Assembly: GCA_009838075.1 (NCBI GenBank) | Contig: VXSG01000057.1 | Coordinates: forward strand, 1-36,554 | Length of the DNA stretch: 36,554 bases | Source: Boseongicola sp. SB0665_bin_10 | GTDB taxonomy: Bacteria; Pseudomonadota; Alphaproteobacteria; Rhodobacterales; Rhodobacteraceae | Direction of reading: 5' to 3' | Shown: positions 18,894-27,215 of the stretch, in pieces | Layout of the letters: each line of letters opens with the position of its first letter | How positions within the stretch are numbered: position 1 is the first letter of the stretch | Notes under the pieces: generated by a model | What the model saw: only the letters and a program-made list of their open reading frames with translations | Told to the model about the DNA's origin: nothing | Databases searched by the model: none | Program-made: the position numbers and the translations under genes

Positions 18894-18980
18894 ATGGTGG
18901 TCGGTTCTGCAAAATATGGCGCAACGCAGGCTGCCGAATCCATGTTGTTGGCGCCGCCATGCATGCGGGAGAGCCGGTGA
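18894..18980 (+). CDS. Possible 28-aa leader ORF coupled to methyltransferase B
   Basis: ATG at 18894 preceded by GAGGTGGTGGCC, which closely resembles the ribosome sites of both precursor genes (GAGGTGTGGCC and GAGGTGCAGCC). It encodes MVVGSAKYGATQ and ends in CMRESR. Its TGA overlaps an in-frame GTG of the methyltransferase gene as GTGA, an arrangement typical of translational coupling. No homologue is known to me; it may be chance. Confidence 0.25.
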   Translation: MVVGSAKYGATQAAESMLLAPPCMRESR

Positions 18981-19948
18981 CTGCGGGGCGGTCAAGCCAC
19001 CCGGTTGACGGCTGCGGCGAAGACAGTGCCGACCGGCAGGACGGAACGCACCCGGGAACCGAAGCACGGTCGACCGCGGCAGGCGACGCACATGGAAAAG
19101 AGGTCGGGGACCACTATGACAGACTGACCGAGTCATTCTACCTGAACTGGAGCCGGGACCACATTCACCTCGGAGTGTTCGAGCCGGGGGAGTGCCCTGA
19201 ACCCGGCGAGATGAACTGGCAGTCGAAAGGTCTCGCCCGCGCCCTTATACGCACGGTGGAGCTTACCGTTGCTCCCGCCGGAATCGAGGCGCATCATCGC
19301 GTGGTTGACGCCGGGTGCGGTGTGGGCGGCACGGCCATCCTGCTCGCAAAGCAGGTGGGATGCTCAGTCACCGGCGTTTCCAACAGCGCCGTGCACCTGA
19401 AGCTCGCGGAAGAGAAAGCGGTCGCCGAAGGCGTGTCGGAACTGGTTCGCTTCGAATACGCCGATTGCTCACGCAGACTCCCCTTTCCAGACGACTCCAT
19501 CGACGTGGTCGTCAACGTCGAAAGTGCGTGCCATTACCACGACCGTTACCAATTCCTGCGCGAAGTCCGCAGGGTACTCAAGCCCGGCGGGCGACTGGCG
19601 GCGATGGACTGGATGGCGCCTGACGGCCTGACCTCGGAGCAGCATGACGAATTCCTCCAGCCGATGCTCTCCGCCTATGTCATCAAGTCCCTCGACAGTC
19701 CGTCCTCATACTCGGAGAAACTGCGCAGGGCGGGCCTCGAAATTCTGGAATTCGAGGGATTCGGCGGCAAGGAGATGGACAACCTGAAACTCATCAAGAA
19801 CAGCCGCGACAACTTTTGCTTCTCGCTGCTTGCCGGCGCCAAGTCGCCGGAGTTTCTTGCTCTTTTTGAACGAATGCGGACCTTTTACCTCGCATGGTCG
19901 AACGGCGCCTTCGAAACTCGGCGATACTGTGCCGTCAAGCCGGGCTGA
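18977..19948 (+). CDS. SAM-dependent methyltransferase B (class I)
   Basis: A 323-aa class I methyltransferase if it starts at the GTG at 18977 (329 aa from the ATG at 18959). SAM motif I is 'VVDAGCGVGG' (109-118), motif II region 'VVVNVESACHYHDR', and 'VRRVLKPGGRLAAMDWMAP' follows. The N-terminal 'VGDHYDRLTESFYLNWSRDH' resembles tocopherol, sterol and small-molecule C- or N-methyltransferases. The first 40 residues are polar and low in complexity, so the start is uncertain. It lies 277 bp before methyltransferase C, which has the same fold but modest similarity. It presumably tailors the peptide; the target atom cannot be told. Confidence 0.82.
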   Translation: MTAGRSSHPVDGCGEDSADRQDGTHPGTEARSTAAGDAHGKEVGDHYDRLTESFYLNWSRDHIHLGVFEPGECPEPGEMNWQSKGLARALIRTVELTVAPAGIEAHHRVVDAGCGVGGTAILLAKQVGCSVTGVSNSAVHLKLAEEKAVAEGVSELVRFEYADCSRRLPFPDDSIDVVVNVESACHYHDRYQFLREVRRVLKPGGRLAAMDWMAPDGLTSEQHDEFLQPMLSAYVIKSLDSPSSYSEKLRRAGLEILEFEGFGGKEMDNLKLIKNSRDNFCFSLLAGAKSPEFLALFERMRTFYLAWSNGAFETRRYCAVKPG

Positions 19949-20225
19949 CTTCCGCTTGACCGGCGGCAGTGAGCGGTTTCGGATGCAGATGGGAAACGCT
20001 CGCGCACGAATTGGCCGGAAGCAAGGAACTTGACGATTTGCACCGGTTGCATCCTGACGCCATGCATCTTTCGGCGGTCGCCGATGCCTTCCACTTTCTC
20101 TGCAAGCGCCTGCGCAACGGGGCAGCCAGCTGCGACCGTCATCACTCTCGCCAGGTCAAGCGATTGCATGTTCGGTTCTTGCTGCCGCTCTTGACGATGG
20201 CAGGTCGGCGGCGCAACATTGATGC

Positions 20226-21083
20226 ATGAGCCTTGGGACGGAGTCCGAACTGGCGCGGGACGCTTCGGTTACCGCCTGCTACAACGACATGACAAAGCGG
20301 CTTCTTCAGGTGAATGGCGACCTGAGGATGATCCACTTTGGGCTATGGGGTCCCGGTGTCAAATCCGAAGAGGGCGCCCAAATGCGCGCCGTGCACGCTT
20401 TGGTCGAGGGATGCGGGCTTGGCCCGGGAAAGCGGGTTCTGGATGCAGGTTGCGGCCTCGGCGGACCGGCGGTCGCGCTGGCAAGAAAGTATGGCGTGCA
20501 GGTCACCGGCCTGACCATTTGCGAACCGCACGTCGCTGAGGCGACAGAATTCGCGGCAAGGCGTCGCGTAGATCATCTCGTCGAATTCCGGCATGGCGAT
20601 TTCATGGAAATGCCCTTCCCCGAAGACTCTTTCGACATTGTGATCAATCACGAGACCTTCTGCTACGCGCCGGACAAGCATGCCTATCTGCGAGGCGCGA
20701 TCAGGGTGCTCAAGCCAGGCGGATCGTGCCGCATGGCAGAAGGCCTGCTAAGCGGCAAGCCGATGTCAGAAGCCCAGAAGGCGGTCAATGCCGGCGTGCA
20801 CAGGGGTTGGCGCATACAGCCGCTCGTCGAGTGTCAGGAAGCCCTTGCCATGATGGAGCAGACAGGCTTCGAGAACATATGGGAGCGCAACCTGGACGCG
20901 GAAGTTGCGCCGTCCACCAAGGGTCTCAGCAACTGGTGGAAGATGCGTGTATTCCTGACGCCCCCGCCGAAGGCGGAGGATTTGACCTACCATGAGTTCA
21001 TGCAGGCCACCGTCGGCTTCGATCAGGGGCTGAGGGAAGGCGTCTTTACCTACCGCCTGATATCGGGAACAAAACCAGGATAG
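20226..21083 (+). CDS. SAM-dependent methyltransferase C (class I)
   Basis: A 285-aa methyltransferase. SAM motif I 'VLDAGCGLGG' sits at 71-80, followed by 'GVQVTGLTICEPHV', 'FRHGDFMEMPFPEDSFDIV' and 'AIRVLKPGGSCRMAEG'. The N-terminal 'VTACYNDMTKRLLQVNGDL' and 'IHFGLWGP' resemble the sterol/tocopherol/sarcosine methyltransferase group. A weak TTGACG at 20191 is the only promoter-like element in the preceding 277 bp, which shows no gene. It is the last gene of the rightward stretch and converges on paralogue B with only 19 bp between stops. The substrate is unknown; peptide tailoring is inferred from position. Confidence 0.85.
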   Translation: MSLGTESELARDASVTACYNDMTKRLLQVNGDLRMIHFGLWGPGVKSEEGAQMRAVHALVEGCGLGPGKRVLDAGCGLGGPAVALARKYGVQVTGLTICEPHVAEATEFAARRRVDHLVEFRHGDFMEMPFPEDSFDIVINHETFCYAPDKHAYLRGAIRVLKPGGSCRMAEGLLSGKPMSEAQKAVNAGVHRGWRIQPLVECQEALAMMEQTGFENIWERNLDAEVAPSTKGLSNWWKMRVFLTPPPKAEDLTYHEFMQATVGFDQGLREGVFTYRLISGTKPG

Positions 21084-21102
21084 CGCCAGCCTCCGGATTG
21101 CC

Positions 21103-22251
21103 CTAGCTGGAGTCCCTTGCGCGGTGCGGCCAGCGCGACAGCAGAAGGAACACGTGGGCATTTATGCGCCTCCCGCCTTCATCGTCCGCGACAATCGCAA
21201 AATGGTGAATCCGCTGAAGAAGCAGGAGAAGCCCGGAACGGCCGAGAAACGGTTTGGCCGAAAATGCCCATTCGTTGAGTTCCGGCAGTTTTCCGGGGTC
21301 GGCGAAGCCTTCGTCATGCAGGCCGTCCATCAAATCCGTCCAGCAACGCTTGTCCCTGAACCATCCTTCGTCGTCATGAATCGTGGCCGCCGAAAAGATC
21401 TGAAGTTCCAGCGGCGGCCTGACGCCTGCCGCGGCAACGTCAAACTGAACCCCGAGTTGCATTCCGGCTAGCGCGCCCCGCGCCTTGAGGCGTGCCAGCG
21501 CCTCGCGGGCTGCCGATGCACGCCGGTGCCAACCAGCGCGGTCCAGGAAAGACATGACGCCTTCCAGCCCGGAAAATCCCAACACGGTAAGTCGAAACGC
21601 ACCTTCCCTGGCGGGCGAGACGCCTATGGCGCCAATGCGCGTGTCGGGCTCCATTGCGAGGAACACACGTTCCTGACCGAGACGCAGATCCTCGCTTGGT
21701 CGCCGGCCGGCGGCTGTGGCCATGGCGTCAAGCGCCAGCCTGAAGTCCTCCAGGCGCCCGCTGGCGTGGCCGCCCGCCAGCGTCGCTCGAACGGGATAAA
21801 GCAAGGCGCTGGACTCCACTTGCCCGGGTTGGCCGGCATCGACGCTGTAGTGCAGCAAAACCCTGTCGCCTGCCACGCGACGCACGGGAGATCCCTTCCG
21901 ACCCGTCTCCTCAAGAAGAGAAGCGCCGACGACGGCCGCCGGGCCAGCATCGGCGGAGAGCTTCGCTGCCTTGACACGCGCTGCCGATTGGGTGCCGCCC
22001 AGCAGCGACACATCCATACAGGCTGAAGGTGGTGAATTGTCGATCGGGAGCCCCAGCCACAAAGGAAAGCCGGCCAGCGTCGGTGGCAGGTCGTGCGCGT
22101 GCGCCATCAGCTCTTCCAGCTGACGGCCGCAGAACAGCGTCGGGGAAAAGGTATGTCTCATCCGGCCAAGAAGCTCTCCCAGAGTGCCCGCTTCCCTGGC
22201 GAGGCAGTCTTCGTTTGCGGCCCATTCGTCTTCGAAGTTCATTCCATCCAA
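21103..22251 (-). CDS. Uncharacterised cluster protein, paralogue B
   Basis: A 382-aa protein, the most divergent of the three paralogues. It keeps the shared layout: 'EDEWAANEDCL' at the start, 'AGFPLWLGLPI', 'VSLLGG', 'LDRAGWHRR', 'LGVQFDVAAAGVRPPLELQIF' and the end 'QRIHHFAIVADDE...INAHVFLLLS'. The conserved 'RGIHH' has become 'QRIHH', and the 'DPGIFLYP' stretch is reduced to 'SSALLYPV'. A start at 22242 (MNFEDEW) is also possible. It is read in the same direction as paralogue C, 146 bp behind it. Function unknown. Confidence 0.82.
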   Translation of the reverse strand: MDGMNFEDEWAANEDCLAREAGTLGELLGRMRHTFSPTLFCGRQLEELMAHAHDLPPTLAGFPLWLGLPIDNSPPSACMDVSLLGGTQSAARVKAAKLSADAGPAAVVGASLLEETGRKGSPVRRVAGDRVLLHYSVDAGQPGQVESSALLYPVRATLAGGHASGRLEDFRLALDAMATAAGRRPSEDLRLGQERVFLAMEPDTRIGAIGVSPAREGAFRLTVLGFSGLEGVMSFLDRAGWHRRASAAREALARLKARGALAGMQLGVQFDVAAAGVRPPLELQIFSAATIHDDEGWFRDKRCWTDLMDGLHDEGFADPGKLPELNEWAFSAKPFLGRSGLLLLLQRIHHFAIVADDEGGRRINAHVFLLLSRWPHRARDSS

Positions 22252-22397
22252 CCTGTCCAGGCGTTCCGGAGCGCCGGAACGCGCCGCTCATGTCGCCGTG
22301 CCTTCAATCCGGCGCATCACCACCAACAAGGCGCTGCGGACGACCGCCGTTCGGCTGCCCTTGCGTTGCATTTCAGGGATCGAAGCGTTGCCGCCAG

Positions 22398-23516
22398 TTA
22401 CTTCGAACGGGCACCGCCCCTGGGCCGAGCGCACGTCATCAGGAAGAAAACATAGGCCTTTGCCTCTTCGACCCGGTCCTCGGTGATCCCCAGCTTGACG
22501 TGATGTATACCGCGCACGAGCGCGATCGGACCAGACCTTGCGATCAGGGTCGTCGCGCCCGCAGACCGATTGGAGAGATCCTCCAGTTTGTCGGAGAAGG
22601 CGTACCCCTGCTCGTCGATGCCGTCGATAAGCGCCTTCCAGAATCGAACGTGCCTCAGCCACTCCTGCTCCCGAGCGAAGAAACTCAGTCCCAGCCTCGG
22701 GCCGACGCCGTCCCTCGTGACGTCGAAATGAACGCCCAGATAGGCAAAGGCATTGCGCTCCTCGAAGAACGACAGGACGTCGTGGACGGCCTTGGGCTTT
22801 CCCGGCCAGCCGGCGCGCTGAAGGAACGCCTCAACGCACCGCGCGGTCCTGAAGCTTGTCACCGCGATCCTCATTGTCCTGTCGCGCGACGGAAAGGTGC
22901 CGAATGCCCTGATCAGCGTGTCCGGCTGCAACGTCCGGTACAGCCGCTCCAGTTCCCGGCGTTCCGCAGGATCCGACGTCCAGCCGCCCGCACGCGTGAC
23001 CGCGTCGTGAACTGCGGTCAGTTCCGGGAAAGCGTCGCCGCCGCCTGCCAGCACATCGCCAACTGGATAGAGGAATATCCCTGGATCGGGCCGTTCACCG
23101 CCAGGCGTCGGGTCGATATCGTATTCGAGCAGCATTTTCCGGCCCACGACATGGCGAAGCGGTGAATCTGCGCGGTCGGTCGCCTCAAGCAGTTCGGCGA
23201 GCGCCGCCGTCGATTTGCCGGCACCGCCCAACCGCTTCGCCTCGTGATAGCCGGCCGCCGTCCTGCTGCCGCCAACAAGCGTGACACCAAAATCCGCGAC
23301 CGGCCTCGCATCCTGCAACGGAATCTCGAACCCGAAAGGAAACGCGCCCATCGTGGCCGGCGCTTCGGCAGCCCGTTCCAGCAGCTGATTCCATCCTGCG
23401 CCATTGACGAGGCGGGTGGAAATCCAGGGCCTGAGAAGCGCCAAGAGCTGTCCCATAGAGGCCGCGACAAGCTCGAGTCGTTCCTCGGTATAGGCCCAGT
23501 CTTCTGGTGCGGTCAT
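22398..23516 (-). CDS. Uncharacterised cluster protein, paralogue C
   Basis: A 372-aa protein close to paralogue A. Shared segments: 'EDWAYTEERL', 'GAFPFGFEIPL', 'FGVTLVGGS', 'LRHVVGRKM', 'PDPGIFLYPVGDVL', 'ERRELERLY', 'LQRAGWPG', 'LGVHFDVTRDGVGPRLGLSF' and the C-terminal 'LVRGIHHVKLGIT...AKAYVFFLM'. The conserved Arg, the His pair and the acidic 'FDVT' stretch could be functional. It is probably cytoplasmic. It heads a two-gene leftward unit, divergent from precursor 2 across a 513-bp region. Function unknown. Confidence 0.85.
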   Translation of the reverse strand: MTAPEDWAYTEERLELVAASMGQLLALLRPWISTRLVNGAGWNQLLERAAEAPATMGAFPFGFEIPLQDARPVADFGVTLVGGSRTAAGYHEAKRLGGAGKSTAALAELLEATDRADSPLRHVVGRKMLLEYDIDPTPGGERPDPGIFLYPVGDVLAGGGDAFPELTAVHDAVTRAGGWTSDPAERRELERLYRTLQPDTLIRAFGTFPSRDRTMRIAVTSFRTARCVEAFLQRAGWPGKPKAVHDVLSFFEERNAFAYLGVHFDVTRDGVGPRLGLSFFAREQEWLRHVRFWKALIDGIDEQGYAFSDKLEDLSNRSAGATTLIARSGPIALVRGIHHVKLGITEDRVEEAKAYVFFLMTCARPRGGARSK

Positions 23517-23964
23517 GAACTGGCATTACCTGCACAGTTCAAGCGGCGCAAGAATCCTTCCCGTCATTTTTCCCGCGGAGGTCGCTTGCCGTGTCCGGCG
23601 TATGCGTCACCATATGTCAACCGACGAGCGGACGGGATCAGGCATTGCGTTTCAGACATCAGAAATTTGGGGGGCCACGGACCGGGTCCGAGTCAATGCG
23701 CAACGCAGATTACGTCCGGTTCTCTCGAATTCACCAATCGCAGACTTGATCTGGCGGCCCTCCGTCACGGCGTCAGAATCGACTGCCCCTCAACAGCGAA
23801 TACATGCACGAGGGGGAGGTCGGCAGTTTGAGGCAACGGCATCGGTCTCACAACCTGCGCCAGCCAGGCGGCATTTCACCGGTGGCAAGTCACGTCACCT
23901 GACCTCCGGATGCGCTGGCTATCCACGCAAATCCCGTCCACACCGAGCCCTGGATCGGGAGGGA
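23517..23964. promoter_or_regulatory. Divergent intergenic region between paralogue C and precursor 2
   Basis: About 450 bp with no credible gene. It must hold the leftward promoter for paralogues C and B. Short AT-richer runs occur at about 23563-23573 (GTCATTTTTCC) and near 23655-23670. I see no clear operator besides the promoter block next to the precursor. Confidence 0.35.
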
Positions 23965-24005
23965 TTGATATTGATCGGGCGACCGGATAAGGGAAGATTT
24001 CATAC
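23965..24005 (+). promoter_or_regulatory. Promoter block of precursor 2
   Basis: TTGATA at 23965-23970, GGGCGACCGGATA at 23977-23989 and CATAC at 24001-24005 match the block before precursor 1 in sequence and spacing. The implied -10 (TAAGGG at 23988) is weak, so the 13-mer may itself be what a regulator reads. Confidence 0.55.
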
Positions 24006-24029
24006 CGCCTTGAAAAAAGAGGTGCAGCC

Positions 24030-24305
24030 ATGGATTGGCAATCGTTCGCAGAAACACCCCTGCAGTCGGCAGAGGACATGCGCCGTCAGATCACTGACAG
24101 GGCCGTCAGCGACGACGAGTTCCGGAGCCTCCTGCTGTCGAGCCCCAAGAGTGCAATTGCACAGGAACTGGGCGTGGACCTGCCAGAAGACATCAACGTC
24201 CTGGTCCACGAAAGCGATGCGCAGACCCTCCACCTGTCCCTTCCGGTCAGCGAGATCGGCGAAGAGCAGCTCGAGGCGATCGCGGCGGGCCGCTGCTGCT
24301 GCTAA
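24030..24305 (+). CDS. NHLP-family RiPP precursor peptide 2 (core Arg-Cys-Cys-Cys)
   Basis: A 91-aa near-copy of precursor 1 with 85 of 91 residues identical. Differences: Asp29, Leu36, Ser41, Ala44, Glu53 and Leu58. The final 33 residues, including AAG-RCCC, are identical, while their codons differ at six silent sites and the stop is TAA instead of TGA. AGAGGTG lies 6 nt before the ATG. It is 14.8 kb from copy 1, at the far end of the cluster, followed by a hairpin and the RND exporter gene. Keeping two copies with the same core suggests gene dosage or separate regulation rather than two products. Confidence 0.92.
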   Translation: MDWQSFAETPLQSAEDMRRQITDRAVSDDEFRSLLLSSPKSAIAQELGVDLPEDINVLVHESDAQTLHLSLPVSEIGEEQLEAIAAGRCCC

Positions 24306-24320
24306 GAGGCGGTTTTCCCG

Positions 24321-24348
24321 GCTCCCCGGCGGATTTGCAGCGGGGAGC
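24321..24348 (+). terminator. Hairpin after precursor 2
   Basis: GCTCCCCG (24321-24328) and CGGGGAGC (24341-24348) form a perfect 8-bp stem with a 12-nt loop, followed by TGATCTTTCA. The U-run is poor, so partial termination or mRNA protection before the RND gene is likelier than a full stop. Confidence 0.55.
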
Positions 24349-24513
24349 TGATCTTTCAATGGCCATTCCTGACGCTTCGGAGGCCAGCCGGGCGTGCGAT
24401 TCGATCTCGCTCGCGCGGATATCCGTCACTTCTGCTATGGAAACGGCTATGCGCCGGACAGCCTTGGCGACACCGCTAGGTCGGACGCATCATGAAGCAC
24501 GAGGGATCAGGTG

Positions 24514-26826
24514 ATGCCGCAAACGCAAGACGTTGAATCCCGAGACTTCCAGACGCGGCTTTGCGAATGGGTCGTCGCGGCCCGCTACATTGTCATCGCG
24601 GCAACATTGTTGCTGGCGGGCATGGCTGCCAGTGGCTCCATTTTCCTAAAACCTTCAACGGATTACCGTGCATTCTTCAACGACGACAGTCCGGAGCTCC
24701 TGACGCTGCAATCACTGGAGAACACGTACGAGAAAAGCGACAATGTCCTGTTGATGATCGTGCCGGAAGACCGCGACGCAACGTCGGAACAGGCACTTCA
24801 GGCAGCGGTTTGGTTGACCGAACGCGCGTGGCAAACCCCTTACGCTTCGCGCGTTGATTCCATCGCCAACTTCCAGCACACGACGGCGGACGATGACGGG
24901 CTGGTGGTGCGCGATCTCGTGGACCCGGCAAGGACAGGCGACCCGCAGGAGCGCAGCAACGTCCGAGAAACAGCGCTCGCGGACCCACGGCTTGCAGGCA
25001 ATCTTCTTGCGCGTGACGGCGCCGTCAGCGCCGTCAACGTGACCGTCAAGCTTCCCGATGGGGACGATGCCGCAAGCATTGCCGAGGTTACCGAATTCGC
25101 GCGCGCAATTGTGGCAGAAGCGAAGGAAAGGTTTCCTGGAATCGATTTCCGGCCCGTCGGCACGGTGATTGTCAATCAAACCTTTTCGGAAGCCACGTTG
25201 GCTACAGTGGGGACGGTCCTGCCGGCCTCCATAGCGATAATGGTGGTGATTCTCGGTATCCTGACCCGCGGCATTGCCGGAATCGCGGCGACGGGTGGCG
25301 TTGTCCTTCTGTCCATTGTGGCTGCGATGGGCTTGGCGGGCTGGGTCGGCATTCCGTTGTCCACGTCCACGTCGGCGACACCGATCATCGTGCTGACCCT
25401 GGCCGTGGCCAACTGCCTGCATGTCTTGGTTGCCGTACAGGAACGCCTGGGAGCCGACTGTCCCAGGCACAAGGCGGCTGTCCAGTCAATCAGGGAGAAC
25501 CTGAAGCCGATATTCCTCGCGAACCTGACCACGGCATTCGGTTTTCTCATGATGAACTTTTCCGAGGTTCCGCCTTACCGGCACCTCGGCACGCTCGTCG
25601 CAATCGGGGCCGGCGTTTCGTTCGTCCTCTCGGTCACATTCCTGCCAGCGTTGCTCTCGCTGCTCCCCATGCGGCCGCGCCGGTGCCCGCGATCACGGTT
25701 CGGGATGAACGCCATTGCAGAATTTACGTTGCGCCACAGAACGCTGCTTCTGTGGATCTCGGCGGGAATCGTCGTCGGTCTTTCGGCAGCCGTTCCACGT
25801 AACGAACTGAATGACGTATTGACCAATTTCTTCGATGAGAGCTTCCAGTTGCGCAAGGATACCGAGTTCCTTGACCAGAATCTCAGCGGGAACACCGTCG
25901 TGGAATACTCGATAGAGGCTGGTGGTCCGGGCGATATCGCCAACCCGGAATTTCTCGAAGATGTATCCGCCTTTGCGGAATGGTTTAGGGCACAACCGGA
26001 AACGCGGCACGTGCTTGTCATCAGCGATACCTTTCGACAACTGAACGAGAGCATGCATGGCGATGATCCAGCCCACTACCGGATTCCCGAAAGCCGCGAA
26101 CTAGCCGCGCAGTTCCTGCTTCTCTACGAATTCTCGCTTCCGTTCGGCCTCGACGTGAACAACCGGGTCGACGTGTCGAGGTCGGCGACACGGATGACCG
26201 TCACTGCAAAGACGCTGTCCACAAAGGATCTCCTCGAATTCGATGCTCGTGCAAAGTCCTGGCTGGCGGGAAATGCGCCAAGTTTCGCCAGCGTCGAGAG
26301 TTCGGGGGCTGCATTGATGTTCGCGCATCTTGGACAGCGCAACATCCGCGCGATGCTGTTGGGCACGGCGATTGCGTTCTTGGGAGTTTCCGCTCTTCTG
26401 ATTTTCGCATTCCGTTCGCTTCGCCTCGGCCTCGTGAGCCTCGTGCCGAACTTCGTTCCTGGACTGATGGGATTCGGCATCTGGGGACTGATCGTCGGCG
26501 AGGTCGGTCTCGCGCTTTCGGTCGTCATGGCCATGACGATCGGCATCGTGGTTGACGATACCGTGCACTTCCTCAGCAAGTATCTCCACGCGAGACGCGA
26601 ACTCGGAAAATCCCCGGAGGACGCAGTGCGCTATGCCTTTCAGACCGTCGGGCGTGCCCTGTACGCGACGACAGTCATACTTGTGGCAGGATTCCTGGTA
26701 CTCGGCATGTCCAGTTTCGCTCCTACAGGGCAGATGGGGCAATTGACGGCTTTGGTTATCGCGCTCGCCCTGGTTTGCGACTTTTTGCTTCTTCCTTCCT
26801 TGCTGCTGGCGGTGGACCGTCGCTGA
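24514..26826 (+). CDS. RND-superfamily exporter (MMPL/HpnN-like, sterol-sensing-domain type)
   Basis: A 770-aa inner-membrane transporter with the duplicated RND layout: one helix near residue 25, a large periplasmic loop (about 45-220), five helices ('ASIAIMVVILGILT', 'GGVVLLSIVAAMG', 'PIIVLTLAVANCLHVLV', 'LTTAFGFLMM'), then a second half ending in 'VVMAMTIGIVVDDTVHFLSK' and 'LVIALALVCDFLLLPSLLL'. This class exports lipids, hopanoids and hydrophobic compounds without a TolC partner gene nearby. ATG 24514 and GTG 24511 are both usable; GAGGGATCAGG lies just before. It follows precursor 2 by about 208 bp in the same direction and may export the product or give self-protection. Confidence 0.85.
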   Translation: MPQTQDVESRDFQTRLCEWVVAARYIVIAATLLLAGMAASGSIFLKPSTDYRAFFNDDSPELLTLQSLENTYEKSDNVLLMIVPEDRDATSEQALQAAVWLTERAWQTPYASRVDSIANFQHTTADDDGLVVRDLVDPARTGDPQERSNVRETALADPRLAGNLLARDGAVSAVNVTVKLPDGDDAASIAEVTEFARAIVAEAKERFPGIDFRPVGTVIVNQTFSEATLATVGTVLPASIAIMVVILGILTRGIAGIAATGGVVLLSIVAAMGLAGWVGIPLSTSTSATPIIVLTLAVANCLHVLVAVQERLGADCPRHKAAVQSIRENLKPIFLANLTTAFGFLMMNFSEVPPYRHLGTLVAIGAGVSFVLSVTFLPALLSLLPMRPRRCPRSRFGMNAIAEFTLRHRTLLLWISAGIVVGLSAAVPRNELNDVLTNFFDESFQLRKDTEFLDQNLSGNTVVEYSIEAGGPGDIANPEFLEDVSAFAEWFRAQPETRHVLVISDTFRQLNESMHGDDPAHYRIPESRELAAQFLLLYEFSLPFGLDVNNRVDVSRSATRMTVTAKTLSTKDLLEFDARAKSWLAGNAPSFASVESSGAALMFAHLGQRNIRAMLLGTAIAFLGVSALLIFAFRSLRLGLVSLVPNFVPGLMGFGIWGLIVGEVGLALSVVMAMTIGIVVDDTVHFLSKYLHARRELGKSPEDAVRYAFQTVGRALYATTVILVAGFLVLGMSSFAPTGQMGQLTALVIALALVCDFLLLPSLLLAVDRR

Positions 26827-27215
26827 CCGCCGCTTCACGGATGCACCGGACCGTCGGGCGCGCGCGGGCGCGTACGGACATGGCGCTTGTGCGGACCGTC
26901 GTCCGGATACGCGCGGGCAGCGGGTCGACGCGGTCTGGCGGGAATGCTGCAGGCGTTCGGGATCAAGGGTGCACGGACGACGCGGACCGGGCGCTTCGCC
27001 GGAGACCGGCACCGGACGCGTGAAGCGTGGCGCAGCCGGATGTCTGCCAGGCGTCGAGGCGCCGGTACAGGATTCTGGATGCACGCTGCGGAAAGTTCGC
27101 TTTGCCATGGCCCTCCACGTCACCGTGCAGAAATTCTTTGCGATCGCACGACATTTGCGCCAGACTGAAAAAAATGCCGCGAAGATGGCAGCATAGAGGC
27201 AGCAAAGAGGCAGTG
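26827..27215. other. Boundary gap between cluster and ftsB
   Basis: About 390 bp without a recognisable gene; very GC-rich at its left end (GGCGCGCGCGGGCGCG near 26857-26872) and with an A-run at about 27168-27174. Probably the right border of the peptide cluster and the promoter of ftsB. Confidence 0.45.

Noticed and set aside
15876-23516. Idea that the three ~375-aa paralogues are ABBA-type peptide prenyltransferases
   Set aside because: The length is compatible, but I see no sequence match to PatF, NphB or DMATS proteins; left as unknown.
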